64,000 bases of DNA, taken from contig NZ_JAOVAM010000003.1 of assembly GCF_029850875.1 (NCBI RefSeq), positions 164,916 to 228,915 of the forward strand, written 5' to 3'. The position numbers were made by a program, and so were the translations under genes. The DNA comes from Rothia similimucilaginosa. GTDB lineage: Bacteria > Actinomycetota > Actinomycetes > Actinomycetales > Micrococcaceae. The first letter of the stretch is position 1. Every line of letters begins with the position of its first letter. The notes under the pieces were generated by a model that had not been told where the DNA came from, made no database searches, and saw only the letters and a list, made by a program, of their open reading frames with translations. This document shows, piece after piece, positions 24,339 to 33,703 of this stretch.

Positions 24339-26759
24339 TTAGATCATCAGTGGTTCACGCTCCTCGATGGGAGTCAGGTCCTCAGGAGGGCCCGGGGCGC
24401 GGAACCCGGGGTCGATGTTCTCGGGCGGAGTTGGTGCGAGGAACCCGGGGTCAATGCTCTTAGACGGGAACATAGGCGCAGGCTTCAGGTCTGGCAGCGT
24501 CGGGATGAGCGACTCACCACCGTCGTAGTCTCCGCCTTGACTATCGCCACCGACCACATGCAGCATAGCCGTTAGGTCACCAATCCGAGGTAGCGATTCA
24601 ACCACATCTGGGGGGCCCTGAATGAGGCGGGGTGCGAAGTTCCCAAGGGCGGGTTGTGCTTCCGGGCGCACGATGAATCCGGGGTCGATGTCCTCTGCCG
24701 GTGCCATGGGCATGCGGCTGACGGGCTGAGTGTCCTGCGGTGCGTTGACGATAAATCCGCGGTTGGCAGGTGCCTCGGTAGTGGAGGCCAGTAGCTTTGC
24801 GGCTAATAGCGCGGGTTGTGCAGGTGTAAGGTTCGGTGCGGGCAAGGAACCTGAATTCGGCATCTGCAGTACAGGGGTTTCGGGCCAGGTAGGCTTCGGG
24901 TTCTGAGGCTTTTCCTGCGGAGTCGGCTCGGGATGAGGGATGGTCTTTTGGACACCCTCAATGACGGCGGGAATGTGCCCAGTAACCGCCTGTACGGTTT
25001 CTCCAGCTTCTCGTTGGAGACCCTCGGCCCTCTGCTTGGCCATCTCCATGCCCAGCTGGACATCTGCAACGGTATCTTCAATTTTCTGCCAAGTATTTTC
25101 GACGTTGCCACGCGCTACACTATCTACTCGGTGCAGTTCTCCATCTGTATATTGGTCTGCGGCCTCGTAATAAAATTGAGGGTTAAGTTGTACCCCGGCA
25201 TCAAGAGCATGTTGAGTGTACCTAGCCCCACGTAATCCATACTCATTCAGACGTTCTTCAAACGTGTAACCATCTGGCATAGCGGAGCCCGAGGTAACCC
25301 TTTGTTCCCCTTGCACATAATCTTCTGCTCTGAGAGCACCCAGAGTTTGGTTTCCGTATCCTTCGCGTTGCAAGGTTTCTCTATATGCCCCTCCGTCATG
25401 TTTGAAATTTGAAACCGTAATTGCGGTATCGCGTTCATCGGGACGCCAACCTCCAAACGCCCTCAGAGCAGAGTCAGGAACCGGGTCTCCATCTCCTTCC
25501 ACGTAGTCCACTCCAAAATCACGGCGTTTAGCCGGTAGACCTCGTAGCGGGGAGGCTTGAGTATAGACACCCACAATGTTGATCTCTTTAGCGACTTCAG
25601 TACTATTCGCCATATTGTAGGCAATCATTCCTCCCTGACTGAAGCCTTCCATATACACTCGGGCACCCTGAGGTGCTCCGGCATCACGGAGGGCTTGCAA
25701 AACCATCTGATAGGCGGGGTTCTCCAGAGTATCGTTACCCAGTGCTTCACGAAGAGTCCCAGGAATATCCATAGGAGATCCACCAAAGGAAGAAAAGTTA
25801 GTGCCCGGAATGCTCACGACGTACAGGGCATATGCGGGATCCCCTTCGTGTCCTGCTTTGTACATAACGGTGACGAGCACGGCACCACGTTCACCCTTAG
25901 TCGGGTCCTGTTGGGAGCGTTCAAACTCCTGGTCCTGCGCCTTGGCGGCCGCCTGAAGACGCTCAGCACTGGCGTCCACTGTGAGACGGTCTTTCTCGCC
26001 GGAATGCGCACTAACCCCATACTCATCGGCTGAGGTGGTGCGCACATTATGTGCTTTCTTATCAGAATCCGGATCACGGAGGGGACCGACGATTCCAACT
26101 CCGCCTATTGCTAAGACTTTTTCAATAAATCCCTGGGGTATTTTTGTCACGGCAGAGAGTCGGCCAGCAATACGCTGACGGGCAATTTCGGGATTCCACT
26201 TGGTATCAAAGTAGGCAGTAACACCGAAGATAATACCCGCTACGACAGGCGAATACGGCAACAGCCAATAGGCCGAGAAGTACCCGAGCTCGGGAATGGT
26301 GAGCTTCAAGAGGTAGGTAGCTTCGCCGGGTTCTCCAGCAATGAGTCCGCGCAGGTGGTCTCGGGTACTACGTCCGTCGGTGAGCTTACCGCCCTTTGCA
26401 ATGCCCATCGAATCGAACCAACCAGCGACGGTCTTTTCAACCTGCAGGTAAGAACTGTGGGCTGCACGGACGGCGGCTGCAGTGGCGCCGAACTTTGTGG
26501 CGCTCAGACCGAGGTCTGTGGCAAGGACGGAGCATACAGCGGCAGCCTGCTGGGCACGTCCGTTGATGCCGAGAAAGAGACGAGTTTCAGCGGCGATGCC
26601 GAGAATGGGCATGGTGCGGTCGACGCAGGTGCGGCTGACGGCGTCGAGGCCGTCGGCAATGGCGGGCATTTCTTCAAGCTCAACGCTGATGGTGCCTGCG
26701 GTGGGCCCTGCGGAGTCGGTGAGGTCACCGATGGGTGCAACGGTGGGTCCGGTAATCAT
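24339..26759 (-). CDS. Large protein with central alpha/beta-hydrolase domain and Pro-rich IDPGF-repeat tail
   Basis: An 806-residue protein. The N-terminal part (about 20-115) is helical and resembles WXG100/ESX-type regions. Residues 165-185 are hydrophobic. The central domain (about 290-460) is an alpha/beta hydrolase: strand VVSIPGTNFSS, nucleophile Ser374 in EGFSQGGM, an acid in EGDGDPVPDS (Asp425 likely) and His454 in NFKHDGGAY, a complete triad. A helical stretch follows. The tail (610-806) is Pro-rich with repeated IDPGF units at 691, 769 and 782. No signal peptide is seen. It sits 28 bp after a WXG-like gene, suggesting a type VII-type secreted lipase/esterase, which is an inference. 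A bare intergenic stretch with two GCTGTACGCAAAG repeats follows downstream. Confidence 0.72.
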   Translation of the reverse strand: MITGPTVAPIGDLTDSAGPTAGTISVELEEMPAIADGLDAVSRTCVDRTMPILGIAAETRLFLGINGRAQQAAAVCSVLATDLGLSATKFGATAAAVRAAHSSYLQVEKTVAGWFDSMGIAKGGKLTDGRSTRDHLRGLIAGEPGEATYLLKLTIPELGYFSAYWLLPYSPVVAGIIFGVTAYFDTKWNPEIARQRIAGRLSAVTKIPQGFIEKVLAIGGVGIVGPLRDPDSDKKAHNVRTTSADEYGVSAHSGEKDRLTVDASAERLQAAAKAQDQEFERSQQDPTKGERGAVLVTVMYKAGHEGDPAYALYVVSIPGTNFSSFGGSPMDIPGTLREALGNDTLENPAYQMVLQALRDAGAPQGARVYMEGFSQGGMIAYNMANSTEVAKEINIVGVYTQASPLRGLPAKRRDFGVDYVEGDGDPVPDSALRAFGGWRPDERDTAITVSNFKHDGGAYRETLQREGYGNQTLGALRAEDYVQGEQRVTSGSAMPDGYTFEERLNEYGLRGARYTQHALDAGVQLNPQFYYEAADQYTDGELHRVDSVARGNVENTWQKIEDTVADVQLGMEMAKQRAEGLQREAGETVQAVTGHIPAVIEGVQKTIPHPEPTPQEKPQNPKPTWPETPVLQMPNSGSLPAPNLTPAQPALLAAKLLASTTEAPANRGFIVNAPQDTQPVSRMPMAPAEDIDPGFIVRPEAQPALGNFAPRLIQGPPDVVESLPRIGDLTAMLHVVGGDSQGGDYDGGESLIPTLPDLKPAPMFPSKSIDPGFLAPTPPENIDPGFRAPGPPEDLTPIEEREPLMI

Positions 26760-26787
26760 GGTATCTCCTAGGGTGAGGTGAGTGGGT

Positions 26788-27372
26788 TCAGATAAGCGAG
26801 CTCAGCCCGTCGGGCAGGTTCACGTGCATGAGCAAATTCAGCGTTGACTGGGCTTTTTGTACGCCTGAGCGGGCTATGATTTCGCCGGGGTCGAGCTTTT
26901 CGAGGAGGTCGGCGGCGCTATCAGCGAGTTTTCCGAGTAGGTTATCTACTACGGAGGCGGCGGCTTGGATTTCCTGCGCTTTGGCAGTGAGGTCGTTGGC
27001 GAGTTCTTCACCAGCGGCGGCAATCATGGCAGCGGCACCTTCGGCTTGTTCAGCTTGGTTGCGGACTTTTTCGCGGTGTTCTTGGAGTTGTCGCCGGTAG
27101 GCGCGTCCGGCTTCGGATACCCAGTGGTTGCCGTTGAGTTCGTTGGCGTGTTGGTGTGCGATGCGGATTTCTTGGGCTTCGGTGCGCATCCTGTGGGAGA
27201 GTTCTGCGCCTTTGGCTCGGGCGAGCGCGGCGGCAGCCATGAGCTGAGTGGCGAGGGTGTGGCCGGCTGCGGTGCCGATGCCCATGTGTCCTGCTGCGCG
27301 GAGGATATCGGTTGGTTCGATCCGGGGCAGTTGGAGTACGGGAGGTGGTGCGGTGTCGACGATGGCGTTCAT
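26788..27372 (-). CDS. WXG100-like helical protein
   Basis: A 194-residue, almost wholly helical protein rich in Ala, Glu, Gln and Arg. Around Trp84 it reads NGNHWVSEAGRAYRRQLQEH, a W-x-S-x-A-G turn between two long helices like the WXG motif of ESX/type VII substrates. A coiled-coil region (about 95-170) follows. It is longer than a canonical 100-residue WXG100 protein. It lies just upstream of the 806-residue hydrolase protein on the same strand, and I infer a chaperone/co-substrate pair. No EccC or other secretion ATPase is in the window. Confidence 0.6.
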   Translation of the reverse strand: MNAIVDTAPPPVLQLPRIEPTDILRAAGHMGIGTAAGHTLATQLMAAAALARAKGAELSHRMRTEAQEIRIAHQHANELNGNHWVSEAGRAYRRQLQEHREKVRNQAEQAEGAAAMIAAAGEELANDLTAKAQEIQAAASVVDNLLGKLADSAADLLEKLDPGEIIARSGVQKAQSTLNLLMHVNLPDGLSSLI

Positions 27373-27622
27373 GGTGTGTCCTTTCGCGGCGGGTTTGTTT
27401 TAGGCTAAATCTGCCGCGGTGACCGTGCAGGCTGAGTACGCTAACCTGTGGATAACTCAGGCATGTTTCAAAAATTCGCACATTTTGCGCCTTCAAAACC
27501 CGAAAAATGCCCCTTCCGCCGCACCTCGATTTGTCATATTTCTGCAACTAACCGAACCGCCCATCACGTCTATGTACTCTGCCCACCTCTTTTTTTCGGC
27601 GGATTCGTGCAAAAATAGAGTT

Positions 27623-29056
27623 ATGTCTCACATCAATAACACCTTTTTGCCTTCTGGCCGTATCGACCTGGGCACCGGCGACCTTGCGCTGGGCCCTCTG
27701 GATGGACGCTACGCATCCGCCACCGCACCCCTGACCAACTACCTTTCTGAGGCCGCTCTGAACCGCGATCGCATTCACGTTGAGGTTGAGTGGTTCATCT
27801 ACCTGTGCGAGCATTCGATTCTTCCGGGCCTGTCCCCGCTCACCGGTAAGCAGAAGAATGGTCTGCGCGCGATTGTCACTGATTTTGATGCTGATTCTGT
27901 CGCTGAGCTGGCAGAGATTGAGGCAGTCACCGTTCACGATGTGAAAGCTGTCGAGTACTACATTGGCCGCCGTCTGGAGGGTCTGGGTCTGGGGCACCTG
28001 GTGCCGCTGGTTCACTTCGGTTGCACCTCCGAGGACATTAACAACCTCGCCTACGCGCTGGGCATCAAGGATGCTGTTGAGAACGTGTGGGTTCCTGCCG
28101 CTGAGAACCTGATTGAGGTGCTGCTTAAGCTGGCTGAGGAAGGCCGCAACGTGCCGATGCTGTGCCGTACTCACGGTCAGCCTGCAACTCCCTCCACCCT
28201 GGGTAAGGAGCTGGGCGTGCTCGCGTACCGTCTGAAGCGCCAGGTGAAGCACGTTGCTGCAACCGAGTTCCTGGGCAAGATTAATGGTGCGACCGGCACC
28301 TACGCTGCTCACTATGCGTCGGTTCCTGACGCTGATTGGCAGGATGTTTCTCGTGGTTTTGTGGAGCACCTGGGCCTGACCTGGAACCCGCTGACCACCC
28401 AGATCGAGTCACACGACTGGCAGGCTGAGCTATACTCGGATATCGCTCATTTCAACCGCGTGCTGCACAACCTCTGCACCGATGTGTGGAGCTACATTTC
28501 GATTGGTTTCTTCCGCCAGATTCCGGTGGCTGGTGCAACCGGTTCGTCGACCATGCCGCACAAGGTGAACCCGATTCGCTTTGAGAATGCGGAGGCTAAC
28601 CTGGAGCTCTCCAACGCTCTGCTGGATTCGCTGGGTTCGACCCTGGTGACTTCTCGTTGGCAGCGTGACCTGACGGACTCCTCAGCACAGCGCAATATTG
28701 GTGTGGCATTTGGTCACTCGGTGCTGGCTATCTCCAATGTGGTGAAGGGTCTTGAGCGTCTGGATATTGCAACCGAGGTTATTTCGGCTGATCTGGATGC
28801 GAATTGGGAAGTCCTGGCTGAGGCGATCCAGATGGTGATGCGTGCTGAGGCTATCGCGGGTGTTCCCGGCATGGAGAACCCGTATGAGCGCCTGAAGGAG
28901 CTGACTCGCGGCCACCGCGTGGATGCCGCTCGCCTGACGGAGTTCGTGGCTACGTTGGGCCTCTCTCCCGAAGCTGAGGCACGTCTGTCGGCTCTGACTC
29001 CGCACACTTATAACGGTATTGCGGCTCAGCTGCTGGATCACGCGAAGAACGCTTAG
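27623..29056 (+). CDS. purB: Adenylosuccinate lyase
   Basis: A predicted 477-residue enzyme of purine synthesis that cleaves SAICAR and adenylosuccinate, releasing fumarate. The fumarase/aspartase superfamily signature is visible as SSTMPHKVNPIRFENAE. Earlier conserved blocks are HFGCTSEDINNLA and CRTHGQPATPSTLGKEL (catalytic His). ATG 27623 (MSHINNTF) was chosen because the frame upstream, although open to 27419, has no homology-like features and crosses the promoter region. The length matches the class of E. coli PurB (456). Confidence 0.95.
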   Translation: MSHINNTFLPSGRIDLGTGDLALGPLDGRYASATAPLTNYLSEAALNRDRIHVEVEWFIYLCEHSILPGLSPLTGKQKNGLRAIVTDFDADSVAELAEIEAVTVHDVKAVEYYIGRRLEGLGLGHLVPLVHFGCTSEDINNLAYALGIKDAVENVWVPAAENLIEVLLKLAEEGRNVPMLCRTHGQPATPSTLGKELGVLAYRLKRQVKHVAATEFLGKINGATGTYAAHYASVPDADWQDVSRGFVEHLGLTWNPLTTQIESHDWQAELYSDIAHFNRVLHNLCTDVWSYISIGFFRQIPVAGATGSSTMPHKVNPIRFENAEANLELSNALLDSLGSTLVTSRWQRDLTDSSAQRNIGVAFGHSVLAISNVVKGLERLDIATEVISADLDANWEVLAEAIQMVMRAEAIAGVPGMENPYERLKELTRGHRVDAARLTEFVATLGLSPEAEARLSALTPHTYNGIAAQLLDHAKNA

Positions 29057-29076
29057 TCCGTAGCGAAGGATTAAAA

Positions 29077-29117
29077 ACTGAAGACCCCGGTTCCCTTAGG
29101 GATCCGGGGTCTTCAGT
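29077..29117. terminator. Terminator after purB
   Basis: Stem ACTGAAGACCCCGG-t-TCCC / GGGA-t-CCGGGGTCTTCAGT with a TTA loop, 20 bp after the purB stop. It may also serve the convergent gene at 29155. Confidence 0.85.
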
Positions 29118-29154
29118 GTACTGGGTCTTTGCTTTGTTCTGCTGGCCAGCGGGT

Positions 29155-30033
29155 TTAGCGGCCGAGCATGCGGCGGCGGCCGGTTTCGGTATCGTGATCC
29201 TTGCCGCGGGTGAAGACCTTGCCAGCTACCTTACCTGCGTCCTTGACGCCTTTGAGCAGGTAGCCAGCCACGCCGGTTGAGGTGTCTTCGGAGCTATCCT
29301 GCACACGGGGTGCACGTGGGGTAATCATGAGCTCTGAGGGGAAGTACGCGGGTGCATTGCCGAAAGCACGGCGGGTGTTGCGTACAACGTCCTTGCCAAG
29401 CGCCAGGTTTGCGCCGCCGCCAACGACTGCGCCCACGCCGAAGGGTAGGGCACGGCCGAGCAGTGCGCCGGTCTGGCGGATGAGGAATCGGCGGATGAAC
29501 AGGTTGCGGATGGTGCGTTCGACGCTGAACATCTTGCCGCTGGAGGAGTTGCCAAGCAGCATGCCCCATTTGTTGGAGACGCCGCTTGCTTTACCAGTTT
29601 GCAGCAGCACAGTATTCATGAGCTGGGAGCCTTCTTCACCGAGCATGATTGCCATGACCATGGAGCGGGCGGTTTCGGCGTCGCGTACGTGCACGCCGTG
29701 CAGTTCTGCGACGGCCTGGGCGTAGAGTGCAGTGCGTTCGAGATAACCGCCGACTGCTAGCGCGGACAGGCTCATGGAGGTGACGGTACCGACGCCGGGC
29801 ACGAATGCGGATGCGCCGGTGACGCCACCGATGGCGGTGATGTCACGCAGGTAGGTGCGGTCGAGTCGCTTGTGGATTTGTTCGGGGGTTTCGTCGGGGT
29901 GCGCTTCACGCAGTTTTTTGACGATGGACAGCGCGAGCGGTCGTTGCATACGCAGTACGTTGTCGAGGGTGGTGGTTAGCGCGGGACGGGGGTTACCGTC
30001 TTTATCAAATAGAGACTTCTTCGGGTCAAGCAT
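29155..30033 (-). CDS. EcsC-like protein of unknown function
   Basis: A 292-residue protein. A basic N-terminal region (MLDPKKSLFDKDGNPRPALT) leads to the stretch YLRDITAIGGVTGASAFVPG, then VGTVTSMSLSALAVGGYLER, which resembles the Gly-rich hydrophobic segment of EcsC-family proteins. A second hydrophobic Gly-rich part (GALLGRALPFGVGAVVGGGA) and a disordered basic tail follow. There is no signal peptide. The family call is tentative and function unknown. It is convergent with purB and stands alone. Confidence 0.6.
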   Translation of the reverse strand: MLDPKKSLFDKDGNPRPALTTTLDNVLRMQRPLALSIVKKLREAHPDETPEQIHKRLDRTYLRDITAIGGVTGASAFVPGVGTVTSMSLSALAVGGYLERTALYAQAVAELHGVHVRDAETARSMVMAIMLGEEGSQLMNTVLLQTGKASGVSNKWGMLLGNSSSGKMFSVERTIRNLFIRRFLIRQTGALLGRALPFGVGAVVGGGANLALGKDVVRNTRRAFGNAPAYFPSELMITPRAPRVQDSSEDTSTGVAGYLLKGVKDAGKVAGKVFTRGKDHDTETGRRRMLGR

Positions 30034-30304
30034 GCTCTCAGTAAATCATGGCTTGGTGAATATTTCCTGAATATGGGGCCTGTGGTGGGGTGTAGGGATG
30101 AAATTTCACCGAGGGCGTGTGTTTTTTTGACCGCTTGTTAAGGTGTTTTGGTCTCTATTTGCGTCGGATTTTAAAGCGCGTAAAATTGTCGTAGATTACA
30201 CACTATTCATTGTTTGCATAGTGCGTGACCTGTTTCACGGAGATTTGGGTCGCGCCTGATAACAGATAGCGACTGACACCTCTTCTGAACTAATAAGGAT
30301 TGCT

Positions 30305-31366
30305 ATGACTTCTTCCACCCATACGCCCAATGCTGCGCGTTCTCCCCTGGCGACTCAGGGGCTGGGTGTTGCGTACGCGACCGGCGCGATTATTTCCGCG
30401 CAGTTCGGTGCGGCTCTCGCCAAGCAGCTGATGGGCGATTTGGGTCCCTGGGGCGTGGTGGCTCTGCGCCTGCTGACTTCTTCTGTCCTCCTGTGGGCGT
30501 TCTTCCGTCCACAGATTCGTTCGTGGACCCGCCAACAGTGGATGACGGTCATTGTCCTTGGTATCGCCCTGACCGGTGCAAATGCGTTCTTCTATGTGGC
30601 GATTGAGCAGGTTCCGCTGGCGATTGCGGTGGCAATTGAGTTCATGGGCCCGCTGGTTCTGGCGACGGTTATGTCGCGCCGCAAGCTGGACCTGGTGTGG
30701 ATTGCGTTGTCCTTTACGGGCATGGCGATTCTGACGGCCGAGTCCCAGGCTAAGCCTGAAGATTTCGCCCTGATGGGCGTGTTTTTCTCGGTCCTGACCG
30801 CTGTTTCTCGTGCCGCCTATATTCTGGCGACGGAGAAGGTGGGCGCGCTCATCCCGGGCATGGGTGGCATGGTCATGGGTAACGTTGTCTCTACCCTACT
30901 GGTTATGCCCTTCCCATTCTTGATTAGCGGCAATAACCTGCTGAAGGTTACCCAGGATGTGAACCTGCTAGCTATTGGCTGCGTGATGGGTCTGCTGGCT
31001 TCTGCTCTGCCGGCGCTGGGTGAGGTTTCTTCCCTGCGTCTGCTCCCTGCACACATTTACAGTGTTGTACTGTCCCTGGAGCCTGCAATTGCGGCAGCTG
31101 TGGGTATTGTGATGCTTGGTGAGGCGACCGGTCTGGTTCGTTGGGCTGCTATTGCTCTGCTGGTGGCTGCGAGTATCGGCATTTCAATTTCTCACGCTCG
31201 TGCGCAAAAGAAGGCGCAGGAGGAGGGTACTTTCGAGGATTCCGATCGATACCTGCCCGGTGCGGTGGATGCACACGCAGTGGATATTGCACAGATGGCA
31301 ACCAGTTCCATTACACTCCCATCAGCCAGCCAGATTAAGGCTGACCGTGAGACAAAGGGCCTCTAA
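30305..31366 (+). CDS. rhtA: EamA/DMT-family exporter (RhtA-like)
   Basis: A 353-residue membrane protein with ten hydrophobic segments forming two EamA repeats (about 20-150 and 165-300), as in the threonine/homoserine exporter RhtA. The repeat ends carry the expected EFMGPLVLA and SLEPAIAAAVGIVMLGE motifs. A cytoplasmic tail of about 55 residues is added. AAGGA upstream supports ATG 30305. An imperfect dyad (30199-30227, CACACTAT ... ATAGTGCGTG) in the 270-bp upstream region may be an operator. A decayed paralogue follows. Confidence 0.86.
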   Translation: MTSSTHTPNAARSPLATQGLGVAYATGAIISAQFGAALAKQLMGDLGPWGVVALRLLTSSVLLWAFFRPQIRSWTRQQWMTVIVLGIALTGANAFFYVAIEQVPLAIAVAIEFMGPLVLATVMSRRKLDLVWIALSFTGMAILTAESQAKPEDFALMGVFFSVLTAVSRAAYILATEKVGALIPGMGGMVMGNVVSTLLVMPFPFLISGNNLLKVTQDVNLLAIGCVMGLLASALPALGEVSSLRLLPAHIYSVVLSLEPAIAAAVGIVMLGEATGLVRWAAIALLVAASIGISISHARAQKKAQEEGTFEDSDRYLPGAVDAHAVDIAQMATSSITLPSASQIKADRETKGL

Positions 31367-31400
31367 CCTGCTGAGATTTTGAGCGTATCAACGGTTTCTA

Positions 31401-31449
31401 GCACCCCCGGGTAACGAGTGGAATAGTATCTCGTGCTGCCCGGGGGTGC
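31401..31449 (+). terminator. Terminator after rhtA
   Basis: Stem GCACCCCCGGG-taa-CGAG / CTCG-tgctg-CCCGGGGGTGC followed by ACTCTTTATCT, 35 bp after the rhtA stop. Confidence 0.7.
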
Positions 31450-31563
31450 ACTCTTTATCTGCTTAACTGGGCTGGTCAGGTTCGTGCCCCCGCCCAAATC
31501 GATACCTCACCTGTACACCTTAAGAGATACACCGCCTCCTTCGAAGACGCAGGAAGGAGAATC

Positions 31564-32032
31564 ATGCCGCATACTTCATCTCAACGCCCCGCTCTGGGCG
31601 TCATATTTGTGTTGATATCCTGCTTGTCACTGCAATTCGGTGCCACGTTCGCGATGACGCTCTTTCCGCTGTTTGGCGCGCTGGCTATTACCGTCAGCCG
31701 CCTGACGATTGCTTCCATTGTGGTGGGTAGCGCCGTGTGGTTGGCGGCGCATTGACATACCCGCCGCGGCGGCGAAACGCCGCCGGGTACGCTGTCCTGG
31801 TCGAAGGAGCAGTGGCGTGCCGTCATCATTTTCGGTCTGATGAATGGCTTCTTCTATTGCGGCGATTGCCGGTTGGGCGCTGCTGAATCAGAAGACCGGC
31901 CCGATTCGTTGGGTGCCGATTTTCCTGCTGATGACCGCGAGCATAGGCATTACGCTCACCACCACGAAGGGTAGTTCTCCTCCACAGAAGGGTGACGGCA
32001 AGGACCCCGTTCCCATGCCGCTACCTGAGTAA
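31564..32032 (+). pseudogene. Decayed RhtA-like exporter
   Basis: Relic of a second EamA/RhtA transporter. The first 63 codons (MPHTSSQRPALGVIFVLISC onward) match the RhtA N-terminus and stop at TGA 31753. The same frame continues past the stop (SKEQWRAVIIFGLMNGFFYC), as in rhtA SWTRQQWMTVIVLG...NAFFY. It then jumps directly, in another frame, to the RhtA C-terminal part (SIAAIAGWALLNQKTGPIRW ... ASIGITLTT). About 160 middle residues are missing. The lesion set is one nonsense codon plus one frameshifting internal deletion. The breakpoint near ATTGCGGCGATTG suggests microhomology. Confidence 0.85.
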
Positions 32033-32091
32033 AAACCAAAATTCCGCCGGCGCGCGGCGTATAGAAAAACCCCTATAGAAAACTCATAGAG

Positions 32092-32139
32092 AAAACCGTT
32101 GAGGCGGGTACCTAGCTAGGTACCCGCCTCAACGGTTTT
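32092..32139. terminator. Bidirectional terminator (48-bp perfect palindrome)
   Basis: AAAACCGTTGAGGCGGGTAC and its complement meet at TAGCTA without mismatch. It separates the pseudogene from the convergent spermidine synthase-like gene. Short TATAGAAAA repeats precede it. Confidence 0.92.
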
Positions 32140-32150
32140 GTATGTTCGGT

Positions 32151-32939
32151 TTAGCTCTTATCCAGTTGTTCCAGCAGGTCGCGCAGCTCATCGGTGGTGA
32201 GCACCTCCGCCGGATGCGGGCCCAGGGCGTACAGCCGGTCTTGGGTGTCCTCGTCCAGCTTACGGGAGGTACCAACCAGCACAAGGTTGCCCTCGTTCTG
32301 CCCGCTGATCATGGAGCTTTCGCACAGACACCACACGTGATCGAAGACTTCCAGCATGGCGATTGCCTGCAGCTGGAAGAAGGGCAGACCCGCATCGTCA
32401 CCCACGTTGATGGCAACCATACCGCGCTCACTCAGGGCGTCCTTGAGTTCGCGGTAGAAGTCGCGGTTCGTCAGGTGGGCGGGCGCGTCCATGCCGGTGA
32501 AGATATCGAGGATAATCGCATCGAAGCCGGGCACGCCCAGCAGTTCGAGCAGGTTTGCCAGCTGCTCGCGGGCGTCACCGACCACCAGCTGGCAGTCGGT
32601 ACCTGCGGGTAGCGGCAGGCGATCCGTCACGAAGCCCATGAGCTCGGGCTCAATATCCACGGCAATCTGGCGGGAGCCGGGGCGGGTCGCCTGAATATAA
32701 CGCACAAGGGTGAGCGCACCGGCGCCCAGGTGGGCGGCAGTGATGGGTTCACCGGCAGGTGCAAGCACATCCACAGTGTTTGCGATGCGGCGCAGGTACT
32801 CGTAGAACACGTAGTCGGGGTTCTGCACATCCACGTGGGACTGCTCGGCGCCACCGATTTCGAGGACGTATCCGTGGTCGCTGAACCCGTCGGGGTGGAT
32901 TTCGGCGCGCTGACCACCAGAGAGCTGAATATGTGCCAC
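32151..32939 (-). CDS. Spermidine synthase-like methyltransferase-fold protein
   Basis: A 262-residue Rossmann-fold protein of the spermine/spermidine synthase superfamily. It has AAHLGAGALTLVRYI (the GxGxG-like nucleotide site), IAVDIEPELM (ribose-binding acid) and VVGDAREQLAN followed by AIILDIFTGMDAP, where the polyamine synthase Asp would lie. It is shorter than true SpeE and lacks the usual N-terminal tetramerisation part, so aminopropyl transfer is not assured. Start and stop overlap the upstream DsbA-like gene, so the two are co-translated. Confidence 0.75.
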   Translation of the reverse strand: MAHIQLSGGQRAEIHPDGFSDHGYVLEIGGAEQSHVDVQNPDYVFYEYLRRIANTVDVLAPAGEPITAAHLGAGALTLVRYIQATRPGSRQIAVDIEPELMGFVTDRLPLPAGTDCQLVVGDAREQLANLLELLGVPGFDAIILDIFTGMDAPAHLTNRDFYRELKDALSERGMVAINVGDDAGLPFFQLQAIAMLEVFDHVWCLCESSMISGQNEGNLVLVGTSRKLDEDTQDRLYALGPHPAEVLTTDELRDLLEQLDKS

Positions 32940-33703
32940 TACTTCACGCCAGCTTCACGTTTGAAGGTGCTGACCAGGTCATCCACCGAGGAGGAGGAGT
33001 CCAGTCCTTCAACGACCTTATCGTTCACGGCGAAGGTGGGGGTGCCCTTCACACCAATCTTCACTGCGTGCTCGTAGTCGCGCTGAACGGGCTTGACGGT
33101 GTTGGAGTCGAGCAGAGCCTTGTCGAATTCTTCGGTATTCAGGCCCAGTTCCTTGGCGTAGTCATTGAAGAGGGTGCGCAGCTTATCGCGTTCTTTGATG
33201 TTCTTCCAGTCGTTCTGGGCGGCGAAGAGCTTGTTCGCCATTTCAACGTGCTTACCCTGCGCCTCGGCGGCCTCCACGACGAGCGCTGCGGGTACGGCGT
33301 TGGCGTGCATGTTCAGCGGCATGTGACGCACGGTCACGTTCAGCACACCGTCAAGCTTCTTGGCGGCTTCTTCAAACTTAGGTTCTGCCTTAGCGCAGTA
33401 GGGGCACTGGTAGTCGGTGTACAGGGTTGCGGTGCCTGCGCCGGGTACTTCGCGATTGAGGCGGTAGCCGACGTAGCCGTCATCGGCGGTTGCCGAAGCA
33501 GTAGCCGAGGGGTCAGCAGATGCCAAAGCACTCGCGGATGCGCTCGCCGAGGTAGCGGCGGTGCTTGCAGATGCGCTCGCCGAACCACTCGCAGACGCCG
33601 ATGCGGAGGATTGGGAGGAGCTGGAACCGCATGCGCTCAGTCCCAGTGCGGCGGCGGGCACTACGCCCAGCAGCAGGGTACGACGGTTGAGGGGTGAAGT
33701 CAT
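32939..33703 (-). CDS. DsbA-family thiol-disulfide lipoprotein
   Basis: A 254-residue exported protein. The signal carries twin arginines (NRRTLLLG) and a lipobox GLSAC (Cys25), so it is probably a Tat- or Sec-exported lipoprotein. A low-complexity Ser/Ala linker (about 26-75) tethers the thioredoxin-fold domain. The active site is CPYC (Cys100, Cys103) in YTDYQCPYCAKAEPKF, and the cis-Pro loop is KIGVKGTPTFAV. It probably forms or reshuffles disulfides in extracytoplasmic proteins. Confidence 0.88.
   Translation of the reverse strand: MTSPLNRRTLLLGVVPAAALGLSACGSSSSQSSASASASGSASASASTAATSASASASALASADPSATASATADDGYVGYRLNREVPGAGTATLYTDYQCPYCAKAEPKFEEAAKKLDGVLNVTVRHMPLNMHANAVPAALVVEAAEAQGKHVEMANKLFAAQNDWKNIKERDKLRTLFNDYAKELGLNTEEFDKALLDSNTVKPVQRDYEHAVKIGVKGTPTFAVNDKVVEGLDSSSSVDDLVSTFKREAGVK

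Noticed and set aside
27419..27622. 68-codon N-terminal extension of purB
   Set aside because: Open frame only; it is unlike PurB and covers the divergent promoter region.
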